NCBI RefSeq assembly: GCF_009739465.1
Contig: NZ_WHOM01000040.1
Coordinates: 238,541-302,540, forward strand
DNA from: Streptomyces apocyni
GTDB lineage: Bacteria; Actinomycetota; Actinomycetes; Streptomycetales; Streptomycetaceae
Length of the DNA stretch: 64,000 bases
Direction: 5' to 3'
The notes under the pieces were generated by a model. It was not told the origin of the DNA. It ran no database searches and saw nothing but the letters and a program-made list of their open reading frames with translations. This document shows positions 45,006 through 54,807 of the stretch, piece by piece (position 1 is the first letter of the stretch; every line of letters begins with the position of its first letter). A program made the position numbers and the translations under genes.

Positions 45006-46259
45006 TTGTTCACGTCCGTACTGATTATTTGCGTTTCGCTGACGCTGTTCTGGATGGCGGCTTTCACGCTCTGGTGGCAGATGCATGCCTGGCGTACGCC
45101 CGAGACGCTGGCGGCGACCCGCTTCGAACCGCCCAGGGGAGGCGTCGGCCTCTCGTTCTCGCTGCTCGTACCGGCCCGGCACGAGCAGGCCGTACTCGAC
45201 CACACGATCCAGCGGCTGCTGGAGTCCAGCCACGCCGCGTTCGAGATCATCGTCATCGTCGGTCACGACGACCCGGAGACCGCCGCCGTCGCCTTCGACG
45301 CGGCGGGCCGCGACCCACGGGTCCGGGTCGTCACCGACACCCATGACATCAAGAACAAACCCAAAGCGCTCAACACCGCGCTGCCCGAGTGCCGGGGCGA
45401 CATCGTCGGCGTCTTCGACGCCGAGGACCAGGTCCACCCCGAGCTGCTCACCCATGTGGACCACGCCTTCCGCTCCACCGGCGCCCATGTCGTCCAGGGC
45501 GGGGTGCAGTTGATCAACTTCCACTCCAGCTGGTACAGCCTGCGCAACTGCCTGGAGTATTTCTTCTGGTTCCGCTCCCGGCTGCACCTGCACGCCCAGA
45601 AGGGGTTCATCCCGCTCGGCGGCAACACCGTCTTCGTCCGTACGGACGTACTCAGGGAAGCCGATGGCTGGGACCCCAACTGCCTCGCCGAGGACTGCGA
45701 CTTGGGCGTACGGCTGTCCAGCACGGGCAAGCGCGTCGTCGTCGCGTACGACAGTGACATGGTCACCCGGGAGGAGACACCCGGCAGCCTGATATCCCTG
45801 CTCAAACAGCGAACCCGCTGGAACCAGGGCTTCCTTCAGGTCTACCGCAAGCACGACTGGAAACAACTCCCCGGCCGCGGCCAGCGGATGCTGGCCCGCT
45901 ACACCCTGATGACGCCGTTTCTCCAGGCGTTCACGGGCGTGATCATCCCATTCAACATCGCGATCGCCCTCTTCCTCGACGTTCCCGTGGGCATCGCCTT
46001 CTTCACCTTCCTGCCGCTGGTCACCGCCATCATCACCTTCGTCTTCGAGGTGGTCGGACTCCACGACTTCGGCAAGCAGTACGGACTCCGCGTCCGGTTC
46101 GTGCACTACCTGAAGCTCATCATCGGCGGCCCCTTCTATCAGGTGCTCCTGGCCGGCGCGGCGATCCGCGCGGTCTGGCGGGAGCAGCGAGGCCGCAGCG
46201 AGTGGGAGCTGACCAGCCATGTAGGGGCACATCTCAGTCACGAGGAGACCGTTAGGTGA
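45006..46259 (+). CDS. Family 2 glycosyltransferase (processive type), membrane
   Basis: The 417-residue protein has one N-terminal helix (SVLIICVSLTLFWMAAFTLWW), a cytoplasmic GT2 domain with DAED (138-141), the acceptor-site ED (LAEDCDLG, 229-230) and QRTRW (268-272), and then C-terminal helices (MTPFLQAFTGVIIPFNIAIAL, FFTFLPLVTAIITFVFEVVG). D,D,D(E),Q(Q/R)xxRW is the mark of processive enzymes such as cellulose, hyaluronan and chitin synthases, which extrude the polymer. TTG start with GGGGGGA upstream. First gene of a four-gene operon: its stop overlaps the start of the next gene. Confidence 0.88.
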   Translation: MFTSVLIICVSLTLFWMAAFTLWWQMHAWRTPETLAATRFEPPRGGVGLSFSLLVPARHEQAVLDHTIQRLLESSHAAFEIIVIVGHDDPETAAVAFDAAGRDPRVRVVTDTHDIKNKPKALNTALPECRGDIVGVFDAEDQVHPELLTHVDHAFRSTGAHVVQGGVQLINFHSSWYSLRNCLEYFFWFRSRLHLHAQKGFIPLGGNTVFVRTDVLREADGWDPNCLAEDCDLGVRLSSTGKRVVVAYDSDMVTREETPGSLISLLKQRTRWNQGFLQVYRKHDWKQLPGRGQRMLARYTLMTPFLQAFTGVIIPFNIAIALFLDVPVGIAFFTFLPLVTAIITFVFEVVGLHDFGKQYGLRVRFVHYLKLIIGGPFYQVLLAGAAIRAVWREQRGRSEWELTSHVGAHLSHEETVR

Positions 46260-48055
46260 CTTCCACCTTTCCCGCGGCGGGTACTTCCGGTGCCGCAGGG
46301 CAGCGTACGCGTGCGCCCGAACAGCCGGCGCCCCCGCGGCAGCGGAAGCCGTCCCACGACAGTCCGTCCCACGACAGCCCGACCCACGAAGCGTCACTGA
46401 GGCCCGGCGAGCCGCCCTCACCCGCCGAGCGACCCCCGGGCAAGTCCGCCAGGGCAGCCAAGCGCGTCCTCACCTCACGCCCCGTCATACGCTTCCGAAG
46501 CTCACCCCCCGACCTGCTGCTCTGCGCCGTCCTGGTCGCCGCGATCCTCCTCGTCCAGGGCTGGAACATCGCCGCCTACCCCACCCTGAGCGACGACGAG
46601 GGCACCTACCTCGCCCAGGCCTGGGCCGTCCAGCAGGGCGAGGGGCTCGCCCACTACACGTACTGGTACGACCATCCGCCGCTCGGCTGGATACAGATCG
46701 CGTTCCTCACCTGGATACCCGCGCAGCTCTCGCCCGACCTGATGACCGTCGGCACCATGCGGATCGCGATGCTGCTGGTCAGCGCCGCCAGCGCGGTCCT
46801 GCTGTATGTCCTGGCGCGCAGGCTGTGGCTGCCGCGCTGGGCGGCGGGCCTGGCCATGGCGCTCTTCGGGCTCTCGCCGCTCGCCGTCGTGCTACAGCGC
46901 GAGATCTTCCTCGACAACATCGCCGTGATGTGGATGCTGCTGGCGTTCTGCCTCGCGGCCTCGCCTAACCGGCACCTGTGGCACCACATCGCGGCCGGAA
47001 TGGTCGCCGCGGTCAGCGTGCTCACCAAAGAGACCATGCTGATCGTGCTGCCCGCGCTCCTGGTGACCATGTGGCGGCACAGCCACCACGACACCAGGAA
47101 GTTCGCCGTCACCGGCGCGATCACGTCGTGCGCGCTCATCGGCATCGGCTATCCGCTGTACGCCCTGCTCAACGGCGAGTTGTGGTCGGGCGACGGGCAT
47201 GTCTCCCTGTGGGACGGCATCACGTACCAGATGACCCGGCCCGGATCGGGCTTCATCCTGGACGAGGGCTCCGGCTCGCACGGCGTCCTGGACGCCTGGC
47301 TGTACTACGACCGCATCCTGCCACTGGGCGGACTCGCCGGGGCGCTGCTCCTGCTGCTCGCACTGCGCTGGTCGGTCACCGCGCGGGCGCTGGCCGGGCC
47401 CGCGCTCGTGGTGGCGGTGCTGGCGCTGGTCGCGATGCGCCCCTCGGGCTATCTGCCCGCGATGTACATCATCCAGGCGCTGCCGTTCCTCGCGCTGGTG
47501 CTGGCCGGTGCCGCCGCCAGCGTGTCGCACGGCATCCTGCGACGGCTGCGCGCCCCCGGCGAACGGCGCTGGTTCACCGGCCTGCGCTGGGCCCTCGCGC
47601 TGTCCCTGGCGGGCCTCGCGCTCGTGTACGCGGCGCCGCGCTGGTACGACGGCAACCGCACCGCGATGACCGTGGACGCCAACGGCCCCTACCGCGCGGC
47701 CGCCGCCTGGATGGAGACCGAGGTCGAGGACCCGGCCGACACGCGGGTGCTCGTCGACGACGCGCTCTGGCTCGACCTGGTGCACGCGGGCTACGAGCCA
47801 GGACCCGGCGCGATCTGGTTCTACAAGGCGGACCTCGACCCGGCGGTGACCAAGACGCTGCCGCGCGGCTGGCGGGACATCGACTACGTCGTGTCGTCGC
47901 CGACCGTACGACGTGACTCGCCCGATCTGGCCACGGTCAGCGCCGCGCTCAAGCACTCCACGCCCGTCGCGGTCTTCGGCGAGGGCCCGGACCGCATAGA
48001 GATCCGGAAGGTCGAAACCCAGAAGGTCGACGACGAGACCGAGGGACGCCGATGA
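46256..48055 (+). CDS. GT39/ArnT-like polytopic glycosyltransferase
   Basis: The 599-residue protein has an 85-residue disordered N-terminus, including SHDSPSHDSPTH repeats, then about ten hydrophobic segments. LSDDEGTYLAQAW (Asp-Asp-Glu, 113-115) and YWYDHPPLGW in the first outer loop match the Asp-Glu and His motifs of polyprenyl-phosphate-sugar-using GT39/ArnT enzymes. These transfer a sugar from polyprenyl phosphate on the outer face of the membrane. GTG at 46256 overlaps the previous stop (GTGA) and its own stop overlaps the next start (ATGA), so the operon is translationally coupled. Confidence 0.87.
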   Translation: MTSTFPAAGTSGAAGQRTRAPEQPAPPRQRKPSHDSPSHDSPTHEASLRPGEPPSPAERPPGKSARAAKRVLTSRPVIRFRSSPPDLLLCAVLVAAILLVQGWNIAAYPTLSDDEGTYLAQAWAVQQGEGLAHYTYWYDHPPLGWIQIAFLTWIPAQLSPDLMTVGTMRIAMLLVSAASAVLLYVLARRLWLPRWAAGLAMALFGLSPLAVVLQREIFLDNIAVMWMLLAFCLAASPNRHLWHHIAAGMVAAVSVLTKETMLIVLPALLVTMWRHSHHDTRKFAVTGAITSCALIGIGYPLYALLNGELWSGDGHVSLWDGITYQMTRPGSGFILDEGSGSHGVLDAWLYYDRILPLGGLAGALLLLLALRWSVTARALAGPALVVAVLALVAMRPSGYLPAMYIIQALPFLALVLAGAAASVSHGILRRLRAPGERRWFTGLRWALALSLAGLALVYAAPRWYDGNRTAMTVDANGPYRAAAAWMETEVEDPADTRVLVDDALWLDLVHAGYEPGPGAIWFYKADLDPAVTKTLPRGWRDIDYVVSSPTVRRDSPDLATVSAALKHSTPVAVFGEGPDRIEIRKVETQKVDDETEGRR

Positions 48056-49314
48056 CCATCGTGCCCACGCCCGCGGAGAACGCGCTCGGCGCGCTACCGG
48101 ACGCGACGCTGCCGGACGTACCCGAACCCGGCGCCGTCACCGTGATCATCCCCACCTTCAACGAGTCAGCGAACGTCGCGGAGCTGCTCCGCCAGATCAC
48201 CGAGTCCGTCCCGGCCCGGCTGCCCTGTGAGGTCGTCTTCGTCGACGACTCCACGGACGACACCCCGCAGCGCGTTCAGGAGGCCGCCCGTACCTGCCCG
48301 TTCCCCGTCACCGTCATCCACCGGGAGCACCCCGAAGGCGGGCTCGGCGGCGCGGTCGTGGAGGGGCTGAAGGCGGCGACCTCCGAGTGGATCGTCGTGA
48401 TGGACGCCGATCTCCAGCATCCGCCGTCCCTGGTACCGGAGTTGGTGGCGACCGGCGAGGAACGCGGTGCCGATCTCGTCGTCGCCAGCCGCTACACCAA
48501 GGGCGGCAGCCGGGCCGGACTGGCGGGCGGCTACCGCATCGCGGTCTCGCGCGGGGCCACGTACCTCACCAAAAGCCTCTTCCCGCGCGCGCTGCGCGGC
48601 ATCAGCGACCCGATGAGCGGCTTCTTCGCGATCCGCCGGGGCGTGGTGACCGCCGACGCGCTCAAGCCCCTGGGCTACAAGATCCTGCTGGAACTCGCCG
48701 TGCGCTGCCGCCCCGGCGCGGTCGCCGAGGTGCCCTTCGTCTTCCAGGACCGGTACGCGGGCGAGTCCAAGTCAACCGCGAAGGAAGGCCTGCGCTTCCT
48801 CCGCCACCTGGTGGAGCTGCGGACGGCGTCGCCGCTCGCCCGCATGGTGGCCTTCGGACTGATCGGCGTCACCGGCTTCGTACCGAACCTGGCCGCGCTC
48901 TACGCGCTCACCCAGGCCGGGATGCACTACCTCCCGGCCGAGTTGCTCGCCAACCAACTGGGCGTGGCCTGGAACTTCCTGCTGATCGAGATCCTGCTGT
49001 TCCGCGACCGGCGTCGGCACCGGCACTGGGCGGACCGGACCGCGCGCTTCGCGCTCCTCGCCAACGCCGATCTCGTCCTGCGCCTCCCGCTGATCGCCCT
49101 GCTGGTCGGGGTGTGGGGAATCTCCGTACTGCCCGCGACGGCGATCGCCCTGCTCACCACCTTCGTGCTGCGGTTCGCGGCGACGGAGGCGCTGATCTAC
49201 CTGCCGCGCACGCGCCGTAAGAGCCGCCGTGGCACCACGAGCGCAACACCAGCTACACCCGTCACAGCGGCTGCATCCGCAGTCCCCGCTACAGCAGCAA
49301 GAAGAAAGACGTAA
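48052..49314 (+). CDS. Polyprenyl-phosphate sugar synthase fused to GtrA
   Basis: The 420-residue protein has an N-terminal GT2 domain of the dolichyl-phosphate-mannose synthase type (VTVIIPTFNESANV, VVFVDDSTDDTPQ, MDADLQHPP about 117-125, SDPMSGFFAIRR). A C-terminal GtrA-like domain (about 265-385, MVAFGLIGVTGFVPNLAALYAL onward) has four membrane segments and a polybasic tail. It should load a sugar on polyprenyl phosphate and possibly flip it, feeding the preceding GT39 enzyme. ATGA overlap with that gene. Confidence 0.9.
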   Translation: MTIVPTPAENALGALPDATLPDVPEPGAVTVIIPTFNESANVAELLRQITESVPARLPCEVVFVDDSTDDTPQRVQEAARTCPFPVTVIHREHPEGGLGGAVVEGLKAATSEWIVVMDADLQHPPSLVPELVATGEERGADLVVASRYTKGGSRAGLAGGYRIAVSRGATYLTKSLFPRALRGISDPMSGFFAIRRGVVTADALKPLGYKILLELAVRCRPGAVAEVPFVFQDRYAGESKSTAKEGLRFLRHLVELRTASPLARMVAFGLIGVTGFVPNLAALYALTQAGMHYLPAELLANQLGVAWNFLLIEILLFRDRRRHRHWADRTARFALLANADLVLRLPLIALLVGVWGISVLPATAIALLTTFVLRFAATEALIYLPRTRRKSRRGTTSATPATPVTAAASAVPATAARRKT

Positions 49315-49341
49315 CGCGCACCACAAGGGGGGTAACACCCA

Positions 49342-51858
49342 GTGAGTCCGAGCCGCGCACCCCAACGCCCCATACCTCGACGATCTCGAAGTAGGTTCCG
49401 CACCGCCCTGCTCGCGGTCGCCGTACTGACCGGTGGCCTGCTGATCTCCGTACCGCAGCAGCAGGCGGCAGCCGCCCCGAACCTCATCAAGAACCCCGGC
49501 TTCGAGACCCCCGGGGCCGACGCCGGTGACATGCCCGAGTGCTGGTCCCAGGAGGGCTGGGGCGACAACGACTTCGACTTCGCCGTCGTCGAGGACGCGC
49601 ACTCCGGCACCAAGGCCATGAAGGTCGAGTTGACCCGCCGCGTTGACGGCGACCGCAAGGCGATGATCACGGGCTCCGAAGCGTGTGCGCCGCAGGTGAC
49701 CGAGGACGTCCAGTACGACCTGTCCCTCTGGTACAAGTCGACGACCCCGGACACCTCGGTCACCCTCTTCCGTAAGGACGCGACGGACGGCTGGGGTTAC
49801 TGGACGGACCTCAAGACCCTGCCCCTGAGCGAGGGTTACGCCGAGACCTCGGTGCGTACGCCGCCGATTCCCCCCGGCACCACCCAAATCACCTGGGGCG
49901 TCTCGGTCTACGGCATCGGCTCCGTCACCACGGACGACTACGTGATGGAGGAGGTCGAGGCACCCGCGCCCCCGGTCGACTGTGACGAGACCCCCGAGGA
50001 GTGCGCGGGCGGCACCTGGGAGGTGCTGCCCATCAAGAACCCGGTGCGCTCCATGCACTCGGTCGTGCTGCACAACGGCAAGGTCCTGCTGATCGCGGGC
50101 TCGGGCAACGACCCGACGCGCTTCGAGGCGGGCACCTTCGACACGGTGGTGTATGACCCCGAGGACGGCTCGTACACGGACGTGGACACACCGGCCGACA
50201 TGTTCTGCGCGGGCCATGTGCAGTTGTCCGACGGCAAGGTGCTGGTGATGAGCGGTACCAAGGGCTACGAGGAGCCCGGCACCGGCGTGGGATACCAGGG
50301 CTACAAGGACTCGTACATCTTCGACCCGGAGACCGAGGCCTACACCAAGACCAACGACATGAACGACGGCCACTGGTATCCGTCGGCCACCCTCATGGGC
50401 AACGGTGACGTGCTGTCCTTCGGCGGTCTGCGGGAGGACTCGTCGGGCTCGGTGACGGCCGATCGCTGGTCGGCGGAGGAGAACCGCTGGCTGTCGATGA
50501 ACGAGGTCAACCAGACGTGGTCGTTCTGGGGCCTGTACCCGGCGATGCACCTGATGCAGGACGGGCGGCTCTTCTACTCGGGCAGCCACGTTTTCGGCAA
50601 CGGCCTCCCGGGCACCGGCGCGTCCATCTACGACTACGACGCGAACACCATCACCGACGTACCCGGCCTCCAGCGCAAGGACGAGCGGGACCAGTCGGCG
50701 AGCGTGCTGCTGCCTCCGGCGCAGGACCAGAAGGTCATGATCATGGGGGGCGGCAACAACGCGAGCAACCCCGAGGCTAACCGGCTGACCGACATCATCG
50801 ACCTGAAGGAAGCCAACCCCGCCTACCGCAACGGCCCGTTGCTCCCGCAGGGCAAGGTCGACCAGGGCGACGGCCCGGTGGCTCAGAGCGGTGACCAGGG
50901 CAAGATGTACGTGTCGGCGGTGCTGCTGCCCGACGGTAACGTCCTGGAGACCGGTGGCGCCCTGCACGACCGCGCCGACCCGGTCTACTCGGCCTCGCTC
51001 TTCGACCCGCAGACGGAGACCTTCGCGAAGGTGCCCGCCGACCCGGAGCCGCGCGGCTACCACTCCTCGGCGTTCCTGCTGCCCGACGGCCGGGTGATGA
51101 CCAACGGCGACAACCCGGGCAACGGCTCCTGGAACCACAACGTGTCCGTCTACACCCCGCCGTACCTCCTCAAGGGCGACCGCCCGGAGATCACCTCACT
51201 CATCAACAACGAGTGGAAGTACGGCGACACCCAGCGCATCACGGTCGACCGGCCCATCGTCAAGGCGTCGCTGATCAAGCCCGCGGCCGTGACGCATTCC
51301 TCCGACCCCAACCAGCGCTACGTGGACCTGCCGCTCACGGTCGACGGCAACAACATCGACCTGAACGTGACGACGAACCCGAACATCGCCCCGCCCGGCT
51401 GGTACATGCTCTTCGCGGTGGACGCGAACGGTGTCCCGTCCGTGGCGGAGTGGGTCAAGCTGGGTGGCCCGGCGGCCCTGGAGGTGTCCTCGTCGCACGT
51501 CCACGACTTCGCGGGGTCCCCGGAGATGTCGGCGAAGACGCTGCCGGAGAAGCGCGAGTCGGCGCCGGTGAGTCCGACGCTCTCGGGGTGCGACCGGCAC
51601 TACGGGACCGCCAACGTCTGCGTACCGACGGCCTTCCCGAAGTCCGTCGCCGCGACGACGGCGGCGCGCTGTGAGTGGCTCGACAAGCACGACTACGGGC
51701 GCTTGAAGGTCAACGGCAAGGAGGACCCGCTGAAGCTGGACCCGAATGGCGACGGCAAGGCCTGCACGAAGGCCGACCTGAAGCAGAAGCCGGAGAAGCC
51801 ACAGAAGCCGGGGAAGCCAGAGAAGCCAGAGAAGCCAGAGAAGGAGCGCACGCGCTAG
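49342..51858 (+). CDS. Exported radical-copper (galactose oxidase-like, GlxA-type) oxidase with C-terminal Cys-containing domain
   Basis: The 838-residue precursor has a signal peptide (FRTALLAVAVLTGGLLIS, to QAAAA), an N-terminal carbohydrate-binding-like beta domain (PNLIKNPGFETPG, about 46-205) and a kelch propeller with DUF1929. All radical-copper residues are placed: Cys289 (MFCAGHVQL), Tyr346 (GHWYPSATL), Tyr573-His574 (RGYHSSAFL) and His652 (VTHSSDPNQRY). Residues 750-815 form an extra module with four cysteines and DPNGDGKAC, like the Excalibur calcium motif, ending in KPEKP repeats. It is fourth in the glycosyltransferase operon, 27 bases after the GtrA fusion, so its likely substrate is the glycan those enzymes make. 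Confidence 0.88.
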   Translation: MSPSRAPQRPIPRRSRSRFRTALLAVAVLTGGLLISVPQQQAAAAPNLIKNPGFETPGADAGDMPECWSQEGWGDNDFDFAVVEDAHSGTKAMKVELTRRVDGDRKAMITGSEACAPQVTEDVQYDLSLWYKSTTPDTSVTLFRKDATDGWGYWTDLKTLPLSEGYAETSVRTPPIPPGTTQITWGVSVYGIGSVTTDDYVMEEVEAPAPPVDCDETPEECAGGTWEVLPIKNPVRSMHSVVLHNGKVLLIAGSGNDPTRFEAGTFDTVVYDPEDGSYTDVDTPADMFCAGHVQLSDGKVLVMSGTKGYEEPGTGVGYQGYKDSYIFDPETEAYTKTNDMNDGHWYPSATLMGNGDVLSFGGLREDSSGSVTADRWSAEENRWLSMNEVNQTWSFWGLYPAMHLMQDGRLFYSGSHVFGNGLPGTGASIYDYDANTITDVPGLQRKDERDQSASVLLPPAQDQKVMIMGGGNNASNPEANRLTDIIDLKEANPAYRNGPLLPQGKVDQGDGPVAQSGDQGKMYVSAVLLPDGNVLETGGALHDRADPVYSASLFDPQTETFAKVPADPEPRGYHSSAFLLPDGRVMTNGDNPGNGSWNHNVSVYTPPYLLKGDRPEITSLINNEWKYGDTQRITVDRPIVKASLIKPAAVTHSSDPNQRYVDLPLTVDGNNIDLNVTTNPNIAPPGWYMLFAVDANGVPSVAEWVKLGGPAALEVSSSHVHDFAGSPEMSAKTLPEKRESAPVSPTLSGCDRHYGTANVCVPTAFPKSVAATTAARCEWLDKHDYGRLKVNGKEDPLKLDPNGDGKACTKADLKQKPEKPQKPGKPEKPEKPEKERTR

Positions 51859-51890
51859 TCAATACGCGCTAGCCAGTACAGGCACCATCA

Positions 51891-51922
51891 CCTGAGCCGC
51901 GGCCCGAGCGCCGCGGCTCAGG
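51891..51922. terminator. Hairpin terminator between oxidase and hemolysin III genes
   Basis: Perfect 13-base arms at 51891-51903 and 51910-51922 with a 6-base loop. It overlaps the stop codon of the convergent hemolysin III gene and should end transcription from the glycan operon. Confidence 0.75.
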
Positions 51923-52640
51923 CGTGCTGGTACGCCACCAGCGAGATCCCCACGTAGTGCACGATGAACGCGGCGAGCGTGAACGAGTGGAACACCTCAT
52001 GGAAGCCGAACCACCGCGGCGACGGGTTCGGCTTCTTGAGCCCGTAGATCACCCCGCCCGCGCTGTAGAGCAACCCGCCGACGATCACGCAGACGAGTAC
52101 GGCGACCCCGCCGACCCGAAGGAAGTCGGGCAGGAAGAAGACCGCGGCCCAGCCCATCGCGATATAGCAGGGCGTGTAGAGCCAGCGCGGCGCGCCGACC
52201 CAGAAGACCCGGAACGCGATTCCGGCCACCGCTGCCGCCCAGACCGCCCACAGCAGTACTCGTCCGGTGGAATCGGGGAGAAGGAGCAGCGTCAGCGGGG
52301 TATAAGTGCCCGCGATGATCAGGAAGATATTGGCATGGTCGAGCCGACGCAGCACGGCCTCACCGCGCGGGCCCCAGGTGCCGCGATGGTAGATCGCGCT
52401 GATACCGAAGAGCAGGCATGCGGTCAGGACGTAGATCCCGCAGGCTATCCGGGCCCGGGTGGAGTCCGTGAAGACGATCAGGGCCAGCCCTGAGACCAGC
52501 ACCGCGGGGAACATCCCGGCGTGCAGCCACCCCCTCAGCCGGGGTTTGACGAAGTGCGGGGCCGGGCTTGAGGAAGGTGGGGAAAGTGGGGAAGGTGCCT
52601 CGGCCGCGACGGTCGGGACATCGGCCTCGCGAGAAGTCAT
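51918..52640 (-). CDS. Hemolysin III (PAQR) family membrane protein
   Basis: The 240-residue protein has seven hydrophobic segments starting with LHAGMFPAVLVSGLALIVF and the family residues in GISAIYHRGTW, RRLDHANIFLIIAGTYTPLTLLL and HEVFHSFTLAAFIVHYVG. The histidines and the aspartate in these motifs form the zinc site of the PAQR fold. The name hemolysin III is historical; the usual role is unsettled, possibly a lipid hydrolase. ATG at 52640; longer in-frame starts are less likely. Confidence 0.9.
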   Translation of the reverse strand: MTSREADVPTVAAEAPSPLSPPSSSPAPHFVKPRLRGWLHAGMFPAVLVSGLALIVFTDSTRARIACGIYVLTACLLFGISAIYHRGTWGPRGEAVLRRLDHANIFLIIAGTYTPLTLLLLPDSTGRVLLWAVWAAAVAGIAFRVFWVGAPRWLYTPCYIAMGWAAVFFLPDFLRVGGVAVLVCVIVGGLLYSAGGVIYGLKKPNPSPRWFGFHEVFHSFTLAAFIVHYVGISLVAYQHA

Positions 52641-52900
52641 GGCGCTAATGGTAGCTACGGCTCCGTAGGTCACGGGACGTAAGTGGCTACGCTCACATGT
52701 GATGCCCCCTGGACAGATGGGCGCGGCCGTCGGATGATCAAATGAGTGAGGTCGACACCGGATGAGCGCCCTGAAGCACCGCAGCGAAGCATCCGGGTCG
52801 CGGCCCCCATGGGGCACCCGTCAGTAGATACGGACATCATGGACAACGTGAACAGCGTGGACAGGCTGTCCGTCCAACACACCCTCATACAGGAGCGATC

Positions 52901-54733
52901 GTGGCGCGCGACGCTGTGCTTCCCACCCACCACCAAGAGCTGATCTCCTGGGTCAACGAGATCGCCGAGCTCACTCAGCCGGACCGCGTGGTCTGGTGTG
53001 ACGGCTCGGAGGCGGAGTATGAGCGCCTGGCCGACGAGCTGGTCGCCAAGGGCACCTTCAAGAAGCTGGACCCGATCAAGCGCCCGAACTCCTATTACGC
53101 GGCGTCCGACCCGTCCGATGTGGCGCGCGTCGAGGACCGTACCTTCATCTGCTCCGAGAAGGAGGAGGACGCGGGCCCGACCAACCACTGGAAGGCCCCC
53201 GCCGAGATGCGGGCCATCTTTACGGGCAGGGACGGGCAGGGCGGCGTCTTCCGCGGGTCGATGCGCGGCCGCACGATGTACGTCGTCCCGTTCTGCATGG
53301 GCCCGGTCGGCTCCCCGCTCTCCGCGATCGGCGTCGAGATCACCGACTCCGCGTACGTCGCCGTCTCGATGCGCACCATGACCCGGATGGGCCAGGCGGT
53401 CCTGGACGAGCTGGGCAGTGACGGCTTCTTCGTCAAGGCCGTCCACTCCCTCGGCGCCCCGCTCGCCGAAGGTGAGGCGGACGTCCCGTGGCCGTGCAAC
53501 ACCACCAAGTACATCTCGCACTTCCCCGAGTCGCGCGAGATCTGGTCGTACGGCTCCGGCTACGGCGGCAATGCCCTGCTGGGCAAGAAGTGCTACGCGC
53601 TGCGGATCGCCTCGGTCATGGCCCGCGACGAGGGCTGGCTGGCCGAGCACATGCTGATCCTGAAGCTGACGCCGCCGCAGGGTGAGTCGAAGTACGTCGC
53701 CGCGGCCTTCCCCTCCGCCTGCGGCAAGACCAACCTCGCCATGCTGGAGCCGACCATCTCTGGCTGGACGGTCGAGACCATCGGCGACGACATCGCCTGG
53801 ATGCGCTTCGGCGAGGACGGCCGTCTGTACGCGATCAACCCCGAGGCGGGCTTCTTCGGCGTCGCGCCCGGCACCGGCGAGGACACTAACGCCAACGCCA
53901 TGAAAACCCTGTGGGGCAACTCCGTCTTCACCAATGTCGCGCTCACCGACGACGGCGACGTCTGGTGGGAGGGCATGACCAAGGAGAAGCCCGCGCACCT
54001 CACGGACTGGAAGGGCAACGACTGGACTCCCGAGTCCGGCACCCCGGCCGCCCACCCGAACGCGCGCTTCGCCGTCCCCGCCTCGCAGTGCCCGATCATC
54101 GCGCCCGAGTGGGAGGACCCCAAGGGCGTCCCGATCTCCGCGATCCTCTTCGGTGGGCGTCGCGCCTCCGCCGTCCCGCTGGTCACCGAGTCCTTCGACT
54201 GGAACCACGGCGTCTTCCTCGGCGCCAACGTGGCCAGCGAGAAGACCGCGGCCGCCGAAGGCAAGGTCGGTGAGCTGCGCCGGGACCCGTTCGCGATGCT
54301 GCCGTTCTGCGGCTACAACATGGGCGACTACATGGCCCACTGGATCAAGGTAGGGGCCACGGCGACATCCAAGGGGGACCAGTCCAAGCTCCCGAAGATC
54401 TACTACGTCAACTGGTTCCGCAAGAACGACGCGGGTGAGTTCGTCTGGCCCGGCTTCGGTGAGAACAGCCGCGTCCTGAAGTGGATCGTCGAGCGCCTGG
54501 ACGGCCGCGCCGAGGGCGTCGAGACCCCCATCGGCGTACTGCCGACCAAGGAGGCCCTCGACACGGACGGTCTGGAACTCTCCGACTCCGACGTGGACTT
54601 CCTGCTGACGGTCGACAAGGAGGTCTGGCGCGAGGAGGCCGCCCTGGTCCCCGAGCACCTCAACACGTTCGGTGACCACACGCCGACGGAGCTGTGGGAC
54701 GAGTACCGCGCGCTGGTGAAGCGTCTGGGCTGA
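52901..54733 (+). CDS. pckG: Phosphoenolpyruvate carboxykinase (GTP)
   Basis: The 610-residue enzyme has the P-loop [13 protein letters not shown], the metal-binding segment and [30 protein letters not shown], and the GTP-type [14 protein letters not shown] motif. It converts oxaloacetate to PEP with GTP and joins the TCA cycle to gluconeogenesis. GTG at 52901 with AGGAG seven bases upstream. The hemolysin III gene is divergent, 260 bases away, and a terminator hairpin follows the stop. Confidence 0.96.
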   Translation: MARDAVLPTHHQELISWVNEIAELTQPDRVVWCDGSEAEYERLADELVAKGTFKKLDPIKRPNSYYAASDPSDVARVEDRTFICSEKEEDAGPTNHWKAPAEMRAIFTGRDGQGGVFRGSMRGRTMYVVPFCMGPVGSPLSAIGVEITDSAYVAVSMRTMTRMGQAVLDELGSDGFFVKAVHSLGAPLAEGEADVPWPCNTTKYISHFPESREIWSYGSGYGGNALLGKKCYALRIASVMARDEGWLAEHMLILKLTPPQGESKYVAAAFPSACGKTNLAMLEPTISGWTVETIGDDIAWMRFGEDGRLYAINPEAGFFGVAPGTGEDTNANAMKTLWGNSVFTNVALTDDGDVWWEGMTKEKPAHLTDWKGNDWTPESGTPAAHPNARFAVPASQCPIIAPEWEDPKGVPISAILFGGRRASAVPLVTESFDWNHGVFLGANVASEKTAAAEGKVGELRRDPFAMLPFCGYNMGDYMAHWIKVGATATSKGDQSKLPKIYYVNWFRKNDAGEFVWPGFGENSRVLKWIVERLDGRAEGVETPIGVLPTKEALDTDGLELSDSDVDFLLTVDKEVWREEAALVPEHLNTFGDHTPTELWDEYRALVKRLG

Positions 54734-54743
54734 GCCCGCGAGA

Positions 54744-54783
54744 TCCGCGCCCGCCCGCATCAGTAGATGGGGGCGGGCGCGGA
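54744..54783 (+). terminator. Terminator of pckG
   Basis: Perfect 13-base arms at 54744-54756 and 54771-54783 around a 14-base loop, 10 bases after the pckG stop. Confidence 0.75.
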
Positions 54784-54807
54784 CGCACTACCGGACCCGA
54801 CTCAACT

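Noticed and set aside
48772..51138. 788-residue minus-strand frame opposite the GlxA-type oxidase
   Set aside because: Its composition (V, R, H, G, D-rich) is typical of a shadow of a GC-rich gene; the plus strand carries the real enzyme.
52670..54760. 696-residue minus-strand frame opposite pckG
   Set aside because: Antisense shadow of PEP carboxykinase.
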